A stretch of 64,000 bases of DNA from Lanius collurio (taxonomy: Eukaryota > Chordata > Aves > Passeriformes > Laniidae), in contig JACBWW010000008.1 in the NCBI GenBank assembly GCA_020086605.1, positions 22,655,959 to 22,719,958 of the forward strand. Reading direction: 5' to 3'. The notes below the pieces were generated by a model, which was not told the DNA's origin, ran no database searches, and saw only the letters and a program-made list of their open reading frames with translations. Below, piece by piece: positions 36,650 to 50,044 of this stretch (its first letter is position 1; each line of letters starts with the position of its first letter). The translations under genes and the position numbers were made by a program.

Positions 36650-39600
36650 GAAAAACAAATTAACCGCCAGTTTCACTGTGAACCATATCAAATCAATTTA
36701 GCTAACTGGTCAATCTTCAACTTCTGAGCTCCATTACAGGGTTTACTTGCTGCCACTAATTAGTAGCTTCACCTGCAATTAAAAATCAATGAGTAGGCTA
36801 GTGTATAGTAATGTAAGAGTTGCATAAAATGTGATTGAGAAGGAAAATGCAGTTTCTGGTAGCCAAAACAAGCGGCAAAGTAAAACTGCATCACATTTCA
36901 GGTTATATGTTGGTAAGCCCATTATCAGAGCACAGGCACTAAAAGAATGTATTTCCTGGAGAGTCCAGCACCAGACTGCAAGAGCAGACCCCTCTTAGGA
37001 GGACACACATCCTACCTGGGGTGGTGAGCCAAGGTTTTTCTGCTTCTGCCAGCACTGTTTTCTCTGGTAGGAAGAGAGCTTTTACAGAGGGCCCTCATCA
37101 GATCTATTACTACCTGATCTTGCCAGGTTATCAACTGTATTACAACTTCTATCTTTATGGTGTTTTTCCATTTTAGTATATTTTTGATATATACTTAAAT
37201 TGTTCTCTGCAGTACTACCAGAGCAGAGATCACTAAAATAGAGATGACTGACTTCATTATTTCAACTAGTAAGCTACAATATGAGTAATTTTCTAACTTC
37301 CCAGCACAGCCTGATATAAGTTGTTTGCAGTGTGTCAAGTCTATCCAGAACAGATAAAATGGAAGAAGCTGTACTTTATTACCATTTGAAAACTGATTTG
37401 GAGCCACAATCACCTATTTATGGCTTTCTGGTGAGGTTGCAGTTAATGAGGTTAAATTATTTGCAATGCTTTCGGAAAAGTCTCGAAAAGTTAAAACTGG
37501 CTTGTTCAGCAAAAGAGCAAGTGGAAGACAGAAGTAAAAGAAGTATTTTAAATATACAACTTTTCACAGCTTCATAGTGCCAGTGTTTTGGAAACATATT
37601 CTTCATTAGTCTCTTTCTCCAAAAAAATAAATGTTAAGAGCCCAAAACTACAACCTCTTCTTTTGAAAAATATGCCTTTGCTAGATAGACCACTTTATAT
37701 AATAAAATGTTTAATCAGTTATTAATAAAGAAACGTCTCTTTTTTTCCCCTCCAGATGCAGGAGATCTTGAGGCCCCAGTTTCACAGTCAATATTCCATC
37801 AGTGGATTTTTGCATCTACCATAACAAACATACCCATACTAACAGAAAAATATTACAAGAATGGAGTCTTGCAGAGAAACTGTCAGTTGTAATGACCAGT
37901 ATTTAGTGAGCTCCAGACAGGAAACAACATACAAAGCATAACTATAATAACAAACATGAAATACAGGACAGTGGTAAATCATGAAATTAAAATTATGCTT
38001 CCTGCAATAAAATGATTGTGCTGCAGACAGAGACTTTTTGGTAGGTTTGGAGTCAGTCCATATATGTGACGTTTAGCACTAAGAGTGGAAGGAGTGTTAA
38101 ATCATTTCAGCTACGGTGTTAGACTAAGACTGAATTTCAGAAGTCAAGAAAGAGTGCAGGGTCTAGAAGATCACAATGTACTTTCTCTAGGACCAGTCCA
38201 TCCTCACCAGAACTGTCACAGATGCAACTCACAATTAGAAAAAGATGAGTTAATAAGAGCCCATTTTTGTGGCTAAGAAGAATAGTGTTTTTCATTAGTA
38301 GGCTTTTTACCTTTCTTGGATGCCAATGGCATTCAGCAAGGATTTCTCAACTTTCAGTCATTATTGCGGTGGCAGAAAATTCAGACATCAGAGGATGTCA
38401 GACAGGTTGTGACAAAGTATAAATTTTCCACTCCAGTAATCATAAAAGAACTGGGATCAAATACTCAAACATATTTATAATCTGTAGGCATTTAGTATTT
38501 TATTTTATATAGCAAAGGGTTGGTAACTCCGCTAAAACTAAAATCTATTAATGGGAGGATTAAAAAAAAAAAAAAGGTGATAAACTCCTTTAGATTTTTT
38601 TTGGCTGACATCCTAACATGGGACATTTCAACACATTTTAAGCAATAAACACATGAAAACAAAGAATTAGGACAGTTCTCAGTTTGTATCCCAACAAAAA
38701 TACAGGTTTTATGACTAACTAAAATCTGTATTGTAAAATAATGCAATTTGTCTTCCTGGACATAGAGTGAATATTTGTAATATAACTGCCTCTTCCATAA
38801 TTCCTTCTCAAGTTTTTATTTTACCAAAACCCCATATTTTTTCTTGGCTGTAAAGCTCCTGCTATACCAAGCTTTCTTAGAGTCGTATCATAATCCATTT
38901 TTACAACAGAAATCCCTAGGGAAAGCAAGTGGAAATTTTAAAAGCTCTTTATTTCAACAGAGTTGGCTCATCATAAGCAATTGTCTCAAGCACAATTATT
39001 TTAGTTATCTTAAGGCCAGAACCTTAGTAAACAGGAAAAAGTGATATAACTAAGTTTATATTAAAGTATCTTGTTTGCAGAATTACGTCCTGTTGCCAAA
39101 CCTGGCATATATTGTAACTGCTGGATGATTACCCAAGAGAACTCAGTCATTAAACTGAATTTTCCTGCACTCATTTTTTCATTCATTTGTGCCAAAACCC
39201 TTAATCTGAATCTACCTAAACACATAGGAATGCCTGTCGAGGAACAGATTAATGCTTTTTAGTTCCTGCTTAATACATTGTCCAAACCTGTTTTGACCGT
39301 GAAGGCAAATACAACTACCCAAATCACTATCAGATTCACCACAAAGGTTCATCATTCCTGGCTGGTGACCTAGAGTGGTTGTCAGGATAATAATCACTCA
39401 TTTGTTGAGACTTTTACAAAGGTTGGAGCCTTCAGTCCATATTCTTACCTGTTTAAATGACAAAGATACATGTTGTTGTGTCAATGGGCCTTGGTAGTTG
39501 AGCAACATGAAGTTAAAACAGGAGTCCATAAAGAGAGGAAGCAGGACCAACAACAAATAGAAAGATATAATTTAGTTTTTTTCATAGTAGATTTTAACAA

Positions 39601-42466
39601 ATCAATTTTAAATATGGTTGCAGGAACACTCGTTCATTTCTGGAAAGGCCTTTTCCTGTAATTTGTGAGCTACAACTCCTCAGCAGTTGAGTGCAGCCCA
39701 TGGTGGATGATCTGTATTGCAGCATCAGCAGTTCCTCAGAGAAGACTTCAGCATGCTCCCACCCCCTCAGGAAGTGGGAGGAAGGCCATCAACACTACCT
39801 CCTCACCTTTCTTTCTGAGCTACAGATCATTGTCAGTCATCAGCTTCAGTGGTCCCTCTGCTAAAGAGTCACCCCACCAATTTCTGTCACGAGCAAGCGT
39901 GAGGTGAGCAACTGCAGCCCTTTATTTCTACTCTGCCTTGCTAAATGTGCAATCCTCCAGCCTGGTGTGGTCAGTGCAGTGATCACTGACACTATCTGCC
40001 CAGTCTCAAGGACCTCAAAGACCATCTACTCAAACTCAAGTAGATGCAAGTGGGAGTATGGTGATTTTCATAAGAAGGCTGCTCTTATTTGCTGAGGGAT
40101 AGGAGAGGGAGGCTCTACCAACAGTAGGTCATCTGTAAGAAAGTTTTGAAAAATTGAAAATTAATTTGTGATGGTGTTGGCAAATCTTTTGCATCTGGTC
40201 AGTTGTTTATGGTTTGTACCTTTTCTTTATGTGTCCGAAAGGATTACAGGAAATTAATATTTAATGTCAAAATTCCATAGTGTTATCTTAGAAAATATTT
40301 TCTTTAAAAAAAAAATACAATCATGTTCATAAATATATTACTGATATAAGTTATAAAATAAATTAGTTTATGCATCTTAAAAAATCATATCATAAATTCT
40401 AAAAATAACATTATGAGAATTAAAGATATAAAATTTTTCATTTGGTGATTATTTATTTAGAAGGGGAACAAATATGTGCTGTTTCACAGGTAGGTATTTA
40501 TGGAATGTTCTTCCAACTTCACTGGAATTTCCTACTAATAATATGATCCTTGCTGGAAAAGTTTGCACTTGGTATAACCTAATTCTTTAGTCTTTGTTAC
40601 ATTTAAATAGTATCATTAAAAACACAGATGTTAAAATGTGTTATTAATGTACAATAATTACAACTGCTAAACTTCAATTATACTAAAATATTAATTAATT
40701 ATTTTCATTGTAATGAAGAGCAGAACTGGTTTTCCATCTCTTCTAGTCAAAAATCTGCCCAACTTTTTCAAAAAAATTTTGAAAATATTCAGTGGATTGT
40801 TTTTCACTGCACTTTTTTCACAACTAAGGAATGAATAGTAACTTAGTATTTAGGTAAATATAATGGTAACACTGTAGACAATTGTGATTGTATTAGTAGA
40901 GTGAGTATTTTAATTATTGATATATGAATTTAATTATGAAACTGCAGCCATTAAACTCATGACCTTTAAACCTTTAAGAGACATATTGCCAGCAGTCAGA
41001 ATTTCTTGCACAGACAGGCAATGCCAATTCAGGTCATAGCTTTTGCTCTTGGGCACTGTACCAAGGTTTAGAGCCGGTCTTTCATATAATCAACAAAATT
41101 ATCTACTCTTTCCTCTGCTGAGATCCCTGCTAACAGTCAGATCTATTCCTTTTCCTACAGACCTAGAAGTCTCTTTCAGCTATTGCTCTTTGGAAATTAT
41201 TAGAATAAATGAAGTCTCATTGTACTCTGATATATAGGGTTGATGAACTGAGCAAGCTGCATTTGCACCTGCTGCAGGTGGTTGTCTCTGAAACTTAATG
41301 GTTCAGGGAGAGATGTTCCAGGAAGGTGAAATGCTTTCAGGCCTTATCAGAATTAAAACCTTCAATTAATGCAAGTTAAGTGGTCTTTATGTCCCAAGTT
41401 GTGGGCCAAAGTGGTGGATTGGAAGTACTCACAAATATAATGCAGGTTTAAGACTTCCATACAAGAGAGGTATTTCTGAATGGAATTTGTATTAGAGCTA
41501 TTTTGGAATTTTCGTTCAGATTTATTTTTTTTTTTCAAGCAGAAGTTTATCTTTTGATTGCAGAACATTGCAGCTCTTAAGATGGAAATGGTAATTTATG
41601 ACTTTGCTAATTGTTCTGGGGATATGGAAAGGATATGGAAAGTGGCAGGAAAGGAAGGCTTCCAGCATTGGGAATCTGGAGAGCCTTGGAGGTTGGCAGC
41701 CTTCAAACAAGGCAAGGCCCTTGCCCAAGGTCCCCTGTTCAGCACCTTTTTGGCTGAACTTCCTGGCCTTGCCTGCTACCTGTGAGTGGATATTTCCACT
41801 CTTCCATATTCTGCTGTAGGGCAGTAAGACAGCTAGTATAGAGCAGTCCTTGTATTTAAGTTTGTCAAAAAAACCCCAAAAATCCGTTTAAGATATAAGA
41901 ATTTTTAGAGTTTTTTTATGACTTGAAATAAAAATTTCATTGTTTCTAAATCCGGGTCTAATTTTAATTAATCCAAAACTCAATAATCCTGCCTTTCAAT
42001 AAATAGGTTGAGCGACACTTGAATTTTATTCCTACTGCAGTTGTCATAGGCCTGTCTATACACCTAGAATGTTATTCAATTTTGTGCTATGCTTGCTGTA
42101 CAAAAAATAGCTTATGGTCTGATGACATTTATGGAAAGAAACAAAGACCTATTCTTGTTAAAATGAAACTAGAAGCCAAGTCTGCATAGAACAAATGTGT
42201 ATTGGAAATTTGCTCTCCAGAAGTTTTAGGCATGATTAATAAAACACACCTGAAACCTTTATTGTATGAACACAAGGAACCTGGGAGAAAATTGGGTGAA
42301 GAGCTGCTAGTCCAGAATATGAAACCAGAGATGGTAGAAGTTACAAACAGCTACTGTAACTGAAGTATAGGTGTAGGATTTAAGGGAACAGAAACATGAG
42401 GATGAAGGTGCCAAACTGAACACTAGTGATGACAGATACTGTGAAAAAGAACTAATATACATAAAA
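36650..42466. other. AT-rich unique sequence, one GC-richer patch at 39660-40120
   Basis: No exon or repeat is identified with confidence. Within 39660-40120 base composition is more balanced and there is a good donor-like GTGAG|GTGAGC at 39895-39905. It is preceded by a pyrimidine-rich CCTCACCTTTCTTTCTGAG at 39803-39821 that could act as an acceptor. The enclosed segment is open in one frame but has no known motif. An 11-bp tandem pair GGATATGGAAA is at 41620-41641. Confidence 0.45.
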
Positions 42467-42520
42467 GCAAATTGACCCGAGTCAAATTGACCCCAGTCAA
42501 ATTGACCTGAGTCAAAAAAA
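42467..42520. repeat. 15-bp minisatellite, three copies plus a partial
   Basis: Units are GCAAATTGACCCGAG (42467-42481), TCAAATTGACCCCAG (42482-42496) and TCAAATTGACCTGAG (42497-42511), then a partial TCAAAAAAA. Each unit holds TTGACC, a nuclear-receptor half-site on the minus strand (GGTCAA), repeated every 15 bases. The third junction makes TGAGTCA, an exact AP-1 site. Because 15 is a multiple of 3, a minus-strand frame reads as a D-S-G-Q-F repeat, which I regard as incidental. Confidence 0.92.
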
Positions 42521-42850
42521 TCAGTCTCTGATACAGAATAATGGTCCAAGTTTTCTTGATTAATGTTTTAAATCCCTGTGAAATCTTTGGATTAGATTTG
42601 TATATAAACAAAAATCTTGGTATTTTTATTTGAAAAAAGAACTACTACAAATTTATATCATTATGGGAGACTGTAACAGTGGATATCCAACCTATGAAAA
42701 ATAGGACTGTGCTAGTTAGCCCTGGGTGGGGTGGCTCTCAGCTGACAATCAGCTGAACCCATGAGAGGTGAGGGTGTGTTAGACTTCATTTAAGAAAGTA
42801 GTAAAAGAATCTGAAACACTTGGCCATGAACAAAACAAGGTGTGAAGATA

Positions 42851-43145
42851 CAATCACAGAACAATTAAGGTTGAACAAGCACTCCAAAATCATTGTGTCC
42901 AACTGGTAACCCAGAACCACTAAACCATAGTGTTCACCTCTAAACCATATCCCCAAATGCCATATTCACAACCTTTAGAACACGTCCAGGGATGGTGATT
43001 CCATCACTTTCGGAGCAGCCTGTTCCAATGCCTAACCACATTTTCACTGATGAAATTTTTCCTAATACCCAGTGTAAACCTCTCCTGTCACAACTCAAAG
43101 CCACATCCTCATGTCCTTACACCTGTAACTTGGGAGAAGAGTTGC
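42851..43145 (-). mobile_element. CR1 LINE 3' region, minus strand, 5'-truncated
   Basis: Landmarks run left to right in the usual reverse-complement order. AATCACAGAACAATTAAGGT is the terminus, followed by TGTCCAACTGGTAACC, then CCAGGGATGGTGATTCCATC and GGAGCAGCCTGTTCCAATGC. Next come ATTTTTCCTAATACCCAGTG, AACCTCTCCTGTCACAACTC and CATGTCCTTACACCTG, and a final GGGAGAAGAG at about 43130-43141. These are hallmark blocks of avian CR1 3' ends. About 295 bases are retained and no coding part remains. Moderate divergence, including loss of one copy of the terminal octamer, points to an old insertion. Confidence 0.93.
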
Positions 43146-46100
43146 TTTACTTTAACAGAGGGACAAACAAAAGCTGATCTGCAGTGCAGGTTCTCAGTTT
43201 CAGACAGCTGAACTAAGGAATTCACTGAGTTATGAAGTACTGGTGATAAATAAAGAATAGTCACACTTCCTTATTTCCTTCTTTACAGTCACTAAGTGTC
43301 TTTGGAATGAATTTAGTTCCCATTTCAGAGACACTTAGTGGAATTTGTTGAGTGACAAATATTTTTAACAATAAGTGTTGTTAGGTGTTAAGAAAGCCTA
43401 GTTCTGAATGCTTTCCACTGCCACTTGGGAACATTTTTGCATTTATGATCAAAGTTCGATGTTTATGTTGTATTTATAAAGTTGGGGAAAATAATGTAAT
43501 CTTTTGTGATATAATTCAAAAATTCACTTGTAAGTCTACAAATATGTAATCTTTACAACATGGCAATAGACATTTGAAGGCGCAGTTTTGATTGCCATTG
43601 AATGACACGATGAAATCTGAAGGCTTCATGTTCTAGATCAAAGATCGTGCAGCCATGAGTCACTAAGTGTGCTTGCATTAATTTTATAATGGTGTTTCAG
43701 GTGCATTCCAAAAATATTGCTTAACTAACTTGTTAACTTGTTTGGATTTATGCCAAATTCTCTGTCTCTCCAGAATCAGAATGCATTCCGGCTCTGTGCT
43801 TTGGCTGATCCCTGCTTCATCTATACCCTATCTATATTTCTAAGAACTGGACTGTAAAATCTATAATATGGCAGACAGACACACACTATGGTTGAAAGAA
43901 GATATAATGCAAGACAGTAGAAATAATAATAATAGTGTTAATACTACAAATTAAAGAAGAAAACCAAACCAAAAACAAAACAAAAAAAAACCACGAACCA
44001 AATCAAAAACCTATGGGAAAAATCTTGATATACATGATTGTCAAATCTAAGATAGTACAGTCAAGTCATTTTATCTAATTCACTAACCTTTGGTGTCTAT
44101 TAAGGATACAGAGGTACCCCAGAAAATTTATTGATTCTCTTTAGCTCTTTGCAGCTCTTCACTGCCAAGAAACACAAGAAGGGGTCAGAAGCATACATCA
44201 CAGAATATCTAGAAAAATTAATGATGTTGGATAACAAAGTTGACATAGTTATTAGTTTTGAGTATTTCTTTTGCAATTTAATTGGAAAAGCAGGTCAGTG
44301 TCATCCATCTCTGGATGACTGACAGGCAAGTAAACCAGAAAATTTTACAGGTCTGTAATTTTTTTGAAAATTACTGAAATCAGAATGACATCATGAAATT
44401 ATTTTTGGTATTTTAATTTAAACTCAAAGTTTATTTTTGTCAGATTTAAAAATACATTTGACTCTTCAAGTAGATCAAATAACACTCATTGTAGAAAATA
44501 AAATGCCTTGCTATCTCAACCTTAAAAAAAATTGTATGTTCAGTTTTTTACTTTCTAATTTTTCAGTTTGTGCTATGTCTGGAATTCAGAGAGATTAATC
44601 AATAGTATCAAATCTTCTGTTAAAACAGAGAGAAAACATACTAAGCCAAGTGTTATCAAGAACCAGCTAGAAAAGTAAATGCCCAGTTTGTCAATATTCA
44701 CTAGAGCAGAAACTTTCAGCAGCGTATTTAATCTAGCAGGATTTATCAAGGCATGCTTCAGCAAGAGTGGCTTACAAGAGTACAAGTTGTTCATTCAAGT
44801 ATTTTTCATCCAAGTTAGTATTGACATTGATCTGATGATTTTATGCAGGGAAGCCATCTTAGCATCAGATAAGATGAGTTCACAAATATCTCAGTGGCAG
44901 TCATACACATGTACACAATTTTAGCCTCTAAGTTCATCCTGCATCAGTCTTTCAAATAGAGTTTTAAGCCTTGAGCTTTTTCTTTGTGTTGGATTCCAGA
45001 CTCCCTGAACTAGGTAAGAGCTTCTGTTTTACATCAAAGAGTAAGTCAAGATTTGAATTCTCTTCCAAAAATCAAGTAATCCATCTACAATAAAGAATAT
45101 ATATTATATATATAAGGTATAAGGATGCTAAAGAAAAATAGCTGCTGTAACAAGCCTGTAAAGTCACGTCACTTCCACCAGATATCTCTTCAGCAGATGC
45201 CAACAAATCCCTATCTCTTGTCTCCCACTCAAATGGTGTGGTGGTTTTATGAGAAATTTTGTTAGGAAGATTCAGAAGATTAGATTTGTTGCTGCTCCTT
45301 AAGGTATTTAAAGTGGGAACTGGAAAACTTGAGCTGTAGAAAGTTGAACTAGCTACTGCTTAGAGGCTGTTTGTTCTGTTCTGCTTATTATCCATGATGG
45401 CAGGAAACAAATTCTTCTCTGCATTAATTCTGATGATGATTTCTCCTATGATTATGAAATCCAAGGAATGTTTTCACCACACAATTGCCAGACTTAATTT
45501 AGTGTGGCTCGCTCTTTAAAAGGCTCTCTTTTCTTCAACTCTCTGGACATTAGTTGTTGAAATTAGTACGTTTCAAATGTACTTACACCCCTGTAAATCA
45601 TCTCCTGCCATTTGCTGTTGTTGTTAGGAACATCATGAGCTCATAAATCAGTGGACTTTTCACATTTTTAGGTTTATCTCTAGAAAATCTTAATAACCCT
45701 TAAGCTGACTCCAGCAAGAGTGTTTACCACACTCAAATGTCTTATGAGATGGTCTGCCTCCACACATTTAGATCACATGGAAAACCACTTCAAATGTACA
45801 TTAGAAAAATCCCTGATGCATTTGTTCTTAGTAAGACTTCAGTGTCTGGTACCTCCTGCCATCAGATAATTTCCATGGTCTTTGAGGCAACTTAAGAAGA
45901 AGTGAGAGTTTCTTAATGTGGCTGTGTGACAGCACACTGGAGATGTTACAACACTGTCTTGCAGGACTTAAGTTTTGTTCTCAGTTTGATGCCTTGTCTC
46001 TTCACAGTCACATCCAAAGTCTTCTAAAACTCCTAAAGCCTTTGATAATCTGTGGTTTATTTCATCATGTGGGCGTGCATCTTATAAATGGTGCTTCTTA

Positions 46101-49100
46101 GTGAATGACTTCCAGTGCAGACAGCAATAGTGGTGTTAGCTAGCATTAACAGGACCTAGTTGATAAGTGATTTTTATCCTTTATTTTTTTAATGAAGAGT
46201 AGAAACAATGTTATCACAAGTCCTGTGGACCTCACTACTAGCCATAACACTTTTTTTTTCAAGAGCATGTTAGGATCACCTGAACTACTATTATATGTAA
46301 CCAATGGATCAGCAAAGGAGGAAACTAACACTAAGCTCCTGAAAGAGAGCTGTCTGTAAAACAAGAAAGGTCTTCAGAGAGACAGAAGATTTCATTAAAA
46401 AATCCTGGGCTGAAAATCTTGCTGGAAAAGCTTGCTGGAAATGGAGACTAGGTGAAGAAAAAGTGTTATTTCCCCTTTTTGGAGAAGCATTTGGATAAAA
46501 GAAAGGCAATTCATAGCATGAGAAAGGTAAGACAAAAAGTTAAACCAAAATGAAAAACTGCCCTCCCTAAATATTTATGACTTCAATTGATGAGATTCCT
46601 ATTCCTGATGGACAGCTTGCAGACTAATGAGTTTTTAATTGTTCTTACGCAATTAAGGGTGATGGTCTTTTGCTAAATCTTGAGTTTCAGCCATAGTTTA
46701 TGTAAGTCATTCACATTACTCAACCTATAATGATGTACTTGGCTTCATTGTTTGTGGTCTGGTTCTCATTTGTCTGGCATTACATTCTAATATTGCAATG
46801 ACTCAGATTTCCTTTAGTTTTACAACAAAAAGCAATAGCATGTATTGCAAGAGGCATCTCAAATTTATTCACTTGTTTGTGGTCATTTTAGTGCAGGTTT
46901 CTCAAGCAGGTGTATACAGACACATATGTCTGCATTCAGAAGATAAATAGGAACTCCTCAAAGTAGTGTCACTACCATTACTTCTTCACCATATAGTGAC
47001 TAATTTATATTGAAAGTCTTTAATGTTATTTGAAATTTTTCAGTCCATGATGTACCTGAGAAAGGATTTCATCCTAGTCCTTTATTTTTAATAAAGATTG
47101 AGATGTATGTCTTTTACACTCAAACTATTCTACATAGTAGAAAAAACTTGTGTGTCATCTATTTGGCAGTACTTCCAGCAAAACTTGCCTAACCTTTATT
47201 AACATAAGGCACTGCTAAAGTTGGTAAGTCTTTTAAGTGGAGCAGTAAGGCAGGAGTCATCCATTGTGGTGTTACAGAATCTTTTTGCTTATGAAAAAGA
47301 AGAACTGGTATACATTTTAATAAGCTTTAAGTCAATTAGACTTTTTTTCTGTAAGCAGTAAAAAGGGTTATGCAAAAGTTCGTACTGATAAAGTGAAATG
47401 AATTCCAGAGTTTTAATAGACTTTGGGATTTAACTTTTATGTCTATTCACACAGCAGAAACAATGGTGTAAAGTTCAGCATATGCTAACCAAAGCATGTA
47501 TTTAGATTCCCTTGACAGCCTATACTTCGACTCTTTCTGCATGTACATGGCTTCATTCTCACTAGGTCCAGATAGGATTATTAAAATTAAAACTACTATA
47601 ACTGCACCACAGACTCAAGCATATGCTATTATCTTCCCTCTATTTTGTCATCCCTGCACACAACCAGAATAAAATATCTGCAGAGAGGGAAAAAAAAAAA
47701 CATAGAGGGGGGAAAAAAAAGATGAACCATAAGATAGATTTTTAAAAGCAGAGGTTTTTGAAAAAACAGATTATCAGTTTTTCTGATGGGCCTGGAAGTA
47801 AGACAGAATTCAGTAAGATATTAAATTTAATTCTTAGGCTCTAGATTCTTCTGGATATTTCTTTGAGCCTATCACTCCAAAATGGTAGGTGGCAAAGTGG
47901 TGGAAGAGGACTTTGAAGACAGAGACAGATGATTTTTATACTGTGACTTCACAAGCACTGTATAATTACAGAATGCTCTGGAAATAATTGGTGCTGTAAG
48001 AAGCAACTGAGTGAAGCCTGAGAAGCCACATTTTGACAACTGATCACATACGATTAAGACTGTTTAATAATCTGTATTATGTTCATCTGTAGTTGTTACT
48101 TTAAAAGAAGTAAGGAACACTAACAACAAAAAAAACCCTCAAAGACATGACCTTGAAATCCCAAATTACAGATTGTAGCAACGGGATGTGGAGAGCCCCA
48201 GTTTTGGGATTAGGAGCTGTAACACTTACACTGTAGATAAAGTGAGGGACAAACCTACACAAAATACTCAGCATGAGGTTTTCAATAACATTTGTGCTGA
48301 ACTCTATCTTCGTTTGGACAGATTTATCATTAACAACAGGAAATTAAAAAAAATCTGTAATAAAATCTGATTATAATTTTGTCAATGGGTAACAGCTATT
48401 TTGTGCTGTCTGACTATCAGAATAGTTTTAATAGAATTTGTGAACTTCTTCAAATATCAAAACATGTTCTCTCTTTTGGCAGCAGCCAAAAAAATCATAA
48501 AAGGAAGTAGTAAGTCCTCCTGATCATGGAGAAACCTTGTGTGTATGTCTGCAATCTGTTGTTGGCTTATTCTGTTCTTTTTCATTCTCTTTTCTGTAGT
48601 AGCTTCAGCACTGACCCCTAAAAACAAGGACAAAAGCCCAATTTCTTTTTCTTTCCTATAAAAAGGCCAATAAAAATGGTAAATATAGAATACTGGATGG
48701 CCATTGCAGTGATTCATTTTGGCAATTCACAACTAACTTATGTAAAGTTCAATTGGTTCCTGGAGTTTGACTCTCTGCCATTATTGATGCAGTTCCTGGG
48801 GTACTAACTCAAAATTCACTCAATTAACTCCCCAAGCAGCTCCAAGGATTCCAGATCTTCTTTCTCCAGGACACATTGTTCCAAAATCAGGACATGTTTT
48901 CTCAGAAATTACTTTAGTGACATACTATAAGAAATTTTACATTCCCACATGTGATATGAGATTTCAATAAACAATTTGAAGTGATGTTGGTGAAAGCAAT
49001 CAGCTTTCAAACTGTTCTAATAAAGAACACAATGGATCTGTAGCCACTAGAAAAGCTTCCCCTTCCCTTTCCAAGATCACTTCAGTTGGCTTCAGATTAG

Positions 49101-49604
49101 GCATCATGATTATTTTCTTCCCATGAGGACAATGAGGAAGGTCTGCATTCCTCATTCTATTATGCAATTCACCTTGACGTGCTTTTTAAATTTGAGACTG
49201 TCCCAAAAAATGTAAAATATGATAGTCTTGTTACATAGATGTTTTATTTTCAGAACAGCAATAACAAGAACATTACAGTTTCAGGAAGAGCAATAAAAGT
49301 AAAAATATATATTACATAATATAAGTTAAAGAACCTGTAAAGAATTAGTTGGAAGTGTAAATACACTCAGATGGACTGTAATAATTTTAAATGAGAAGGA
49401 GGTCACTTCCAAGACTCAAATTCCATATGGGCAAAACTCTACTTTCCTAAATCAAATGAGTAGCCACACAGGAGCCAGTGAACCAAGAGAGGAGTAATTT
49501 TGTTTATGAAGACCGCAGAACGAAGAAAAACATTGCCTACCTGCATATGCCATGCTCTTTCTTCTTAGTACAGACTCAAAAGGTATCCTTCCAATAGCAA
49601 TTAT
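43146..49604. other. AT-rich unique sequence, no gene seen
   Basis: There is no recognisable transposon or exon. Simple patches are A/C-rich AACCAAACCAAAAAC sequence at 43960-44010, a TA-rich stretch at 45095-45118 and two GA/A-rich runs at 47680-47722. Donor-like sites (TAG|GTAAGA at about 45010, AAG|GTAAGA at about 46527) lack convincing partner acceptors. Confidence 0.5.
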
Positions 49605-49610
49605 TTAGAA

Positions 49611-49840
49611 TCTCACCTTAACCTGCTTCCTTCTTGAGCTGAGTGATTTGCAGGAGCAGGGCCAAGACGGGTGCAAATCGAATGGGCAGGACCACCAGTC
49701 ATCCCAACAGGAGTGTAGGACTAGGAAACCAAGGCAGCTTGGTCCTCCTGGTGGATACAGCATCTTCAGAGCAGAGGAGTGTGTGCACCGACCAGTCCCA
49801 CAGGCAAGGTCACCCACATTGTCGTAAAATCCTTCTAGTT
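49611..49840 (-). other. candidate exon-like segment, minus strand
   Basis: On the minus strand, a pyrimidine-rich TTTACTCGTATTACTGTGCAG (acceptor-like, near 49850) precedes a segment that ends in GGTTAAG|GTGAG (donor-like, near 49614). One frame is open across it (about 80 codons of a 94-codon frame from 49889 to 49605). It contains a Cys- and Trp-rich run around HSCWDDWWSCPFDLHPSWPC. I know no protein family with this sequence, and the composition looks more like translated non-coding DNA. The wider block (49600-50040) is GC-richer and has more CpG than its neighbours, so it could be an unrecognised repeat or a non-coding exon. Confidence 0.25.
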
Positions 49841-50044
49841 CTCTGCAGCTCTGCACAGTAATACGAGTAAAGTCAGGGCTGGAACACAAAGGGCACCCTG
49901 CTAGCTCACACAGACTGTTACAGCCAGGAGAGCATCAGAGCTCCAGAAGGAGTACCTGTGTCTAAACTTCACCACATGGGAGGTCATACATGGACAGCGT
50001 GGCCCACTGGAGAGGAAGACATATCAAGATTCAGATGTGAACCC

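Noticed and set aside
42307..42549. Minus-strand frame with a D-S-G-Q-F repeat
   Set aside because: The repeat comes from the 15-bp minisatellite; there is no start context, flanking domain or splice structure.
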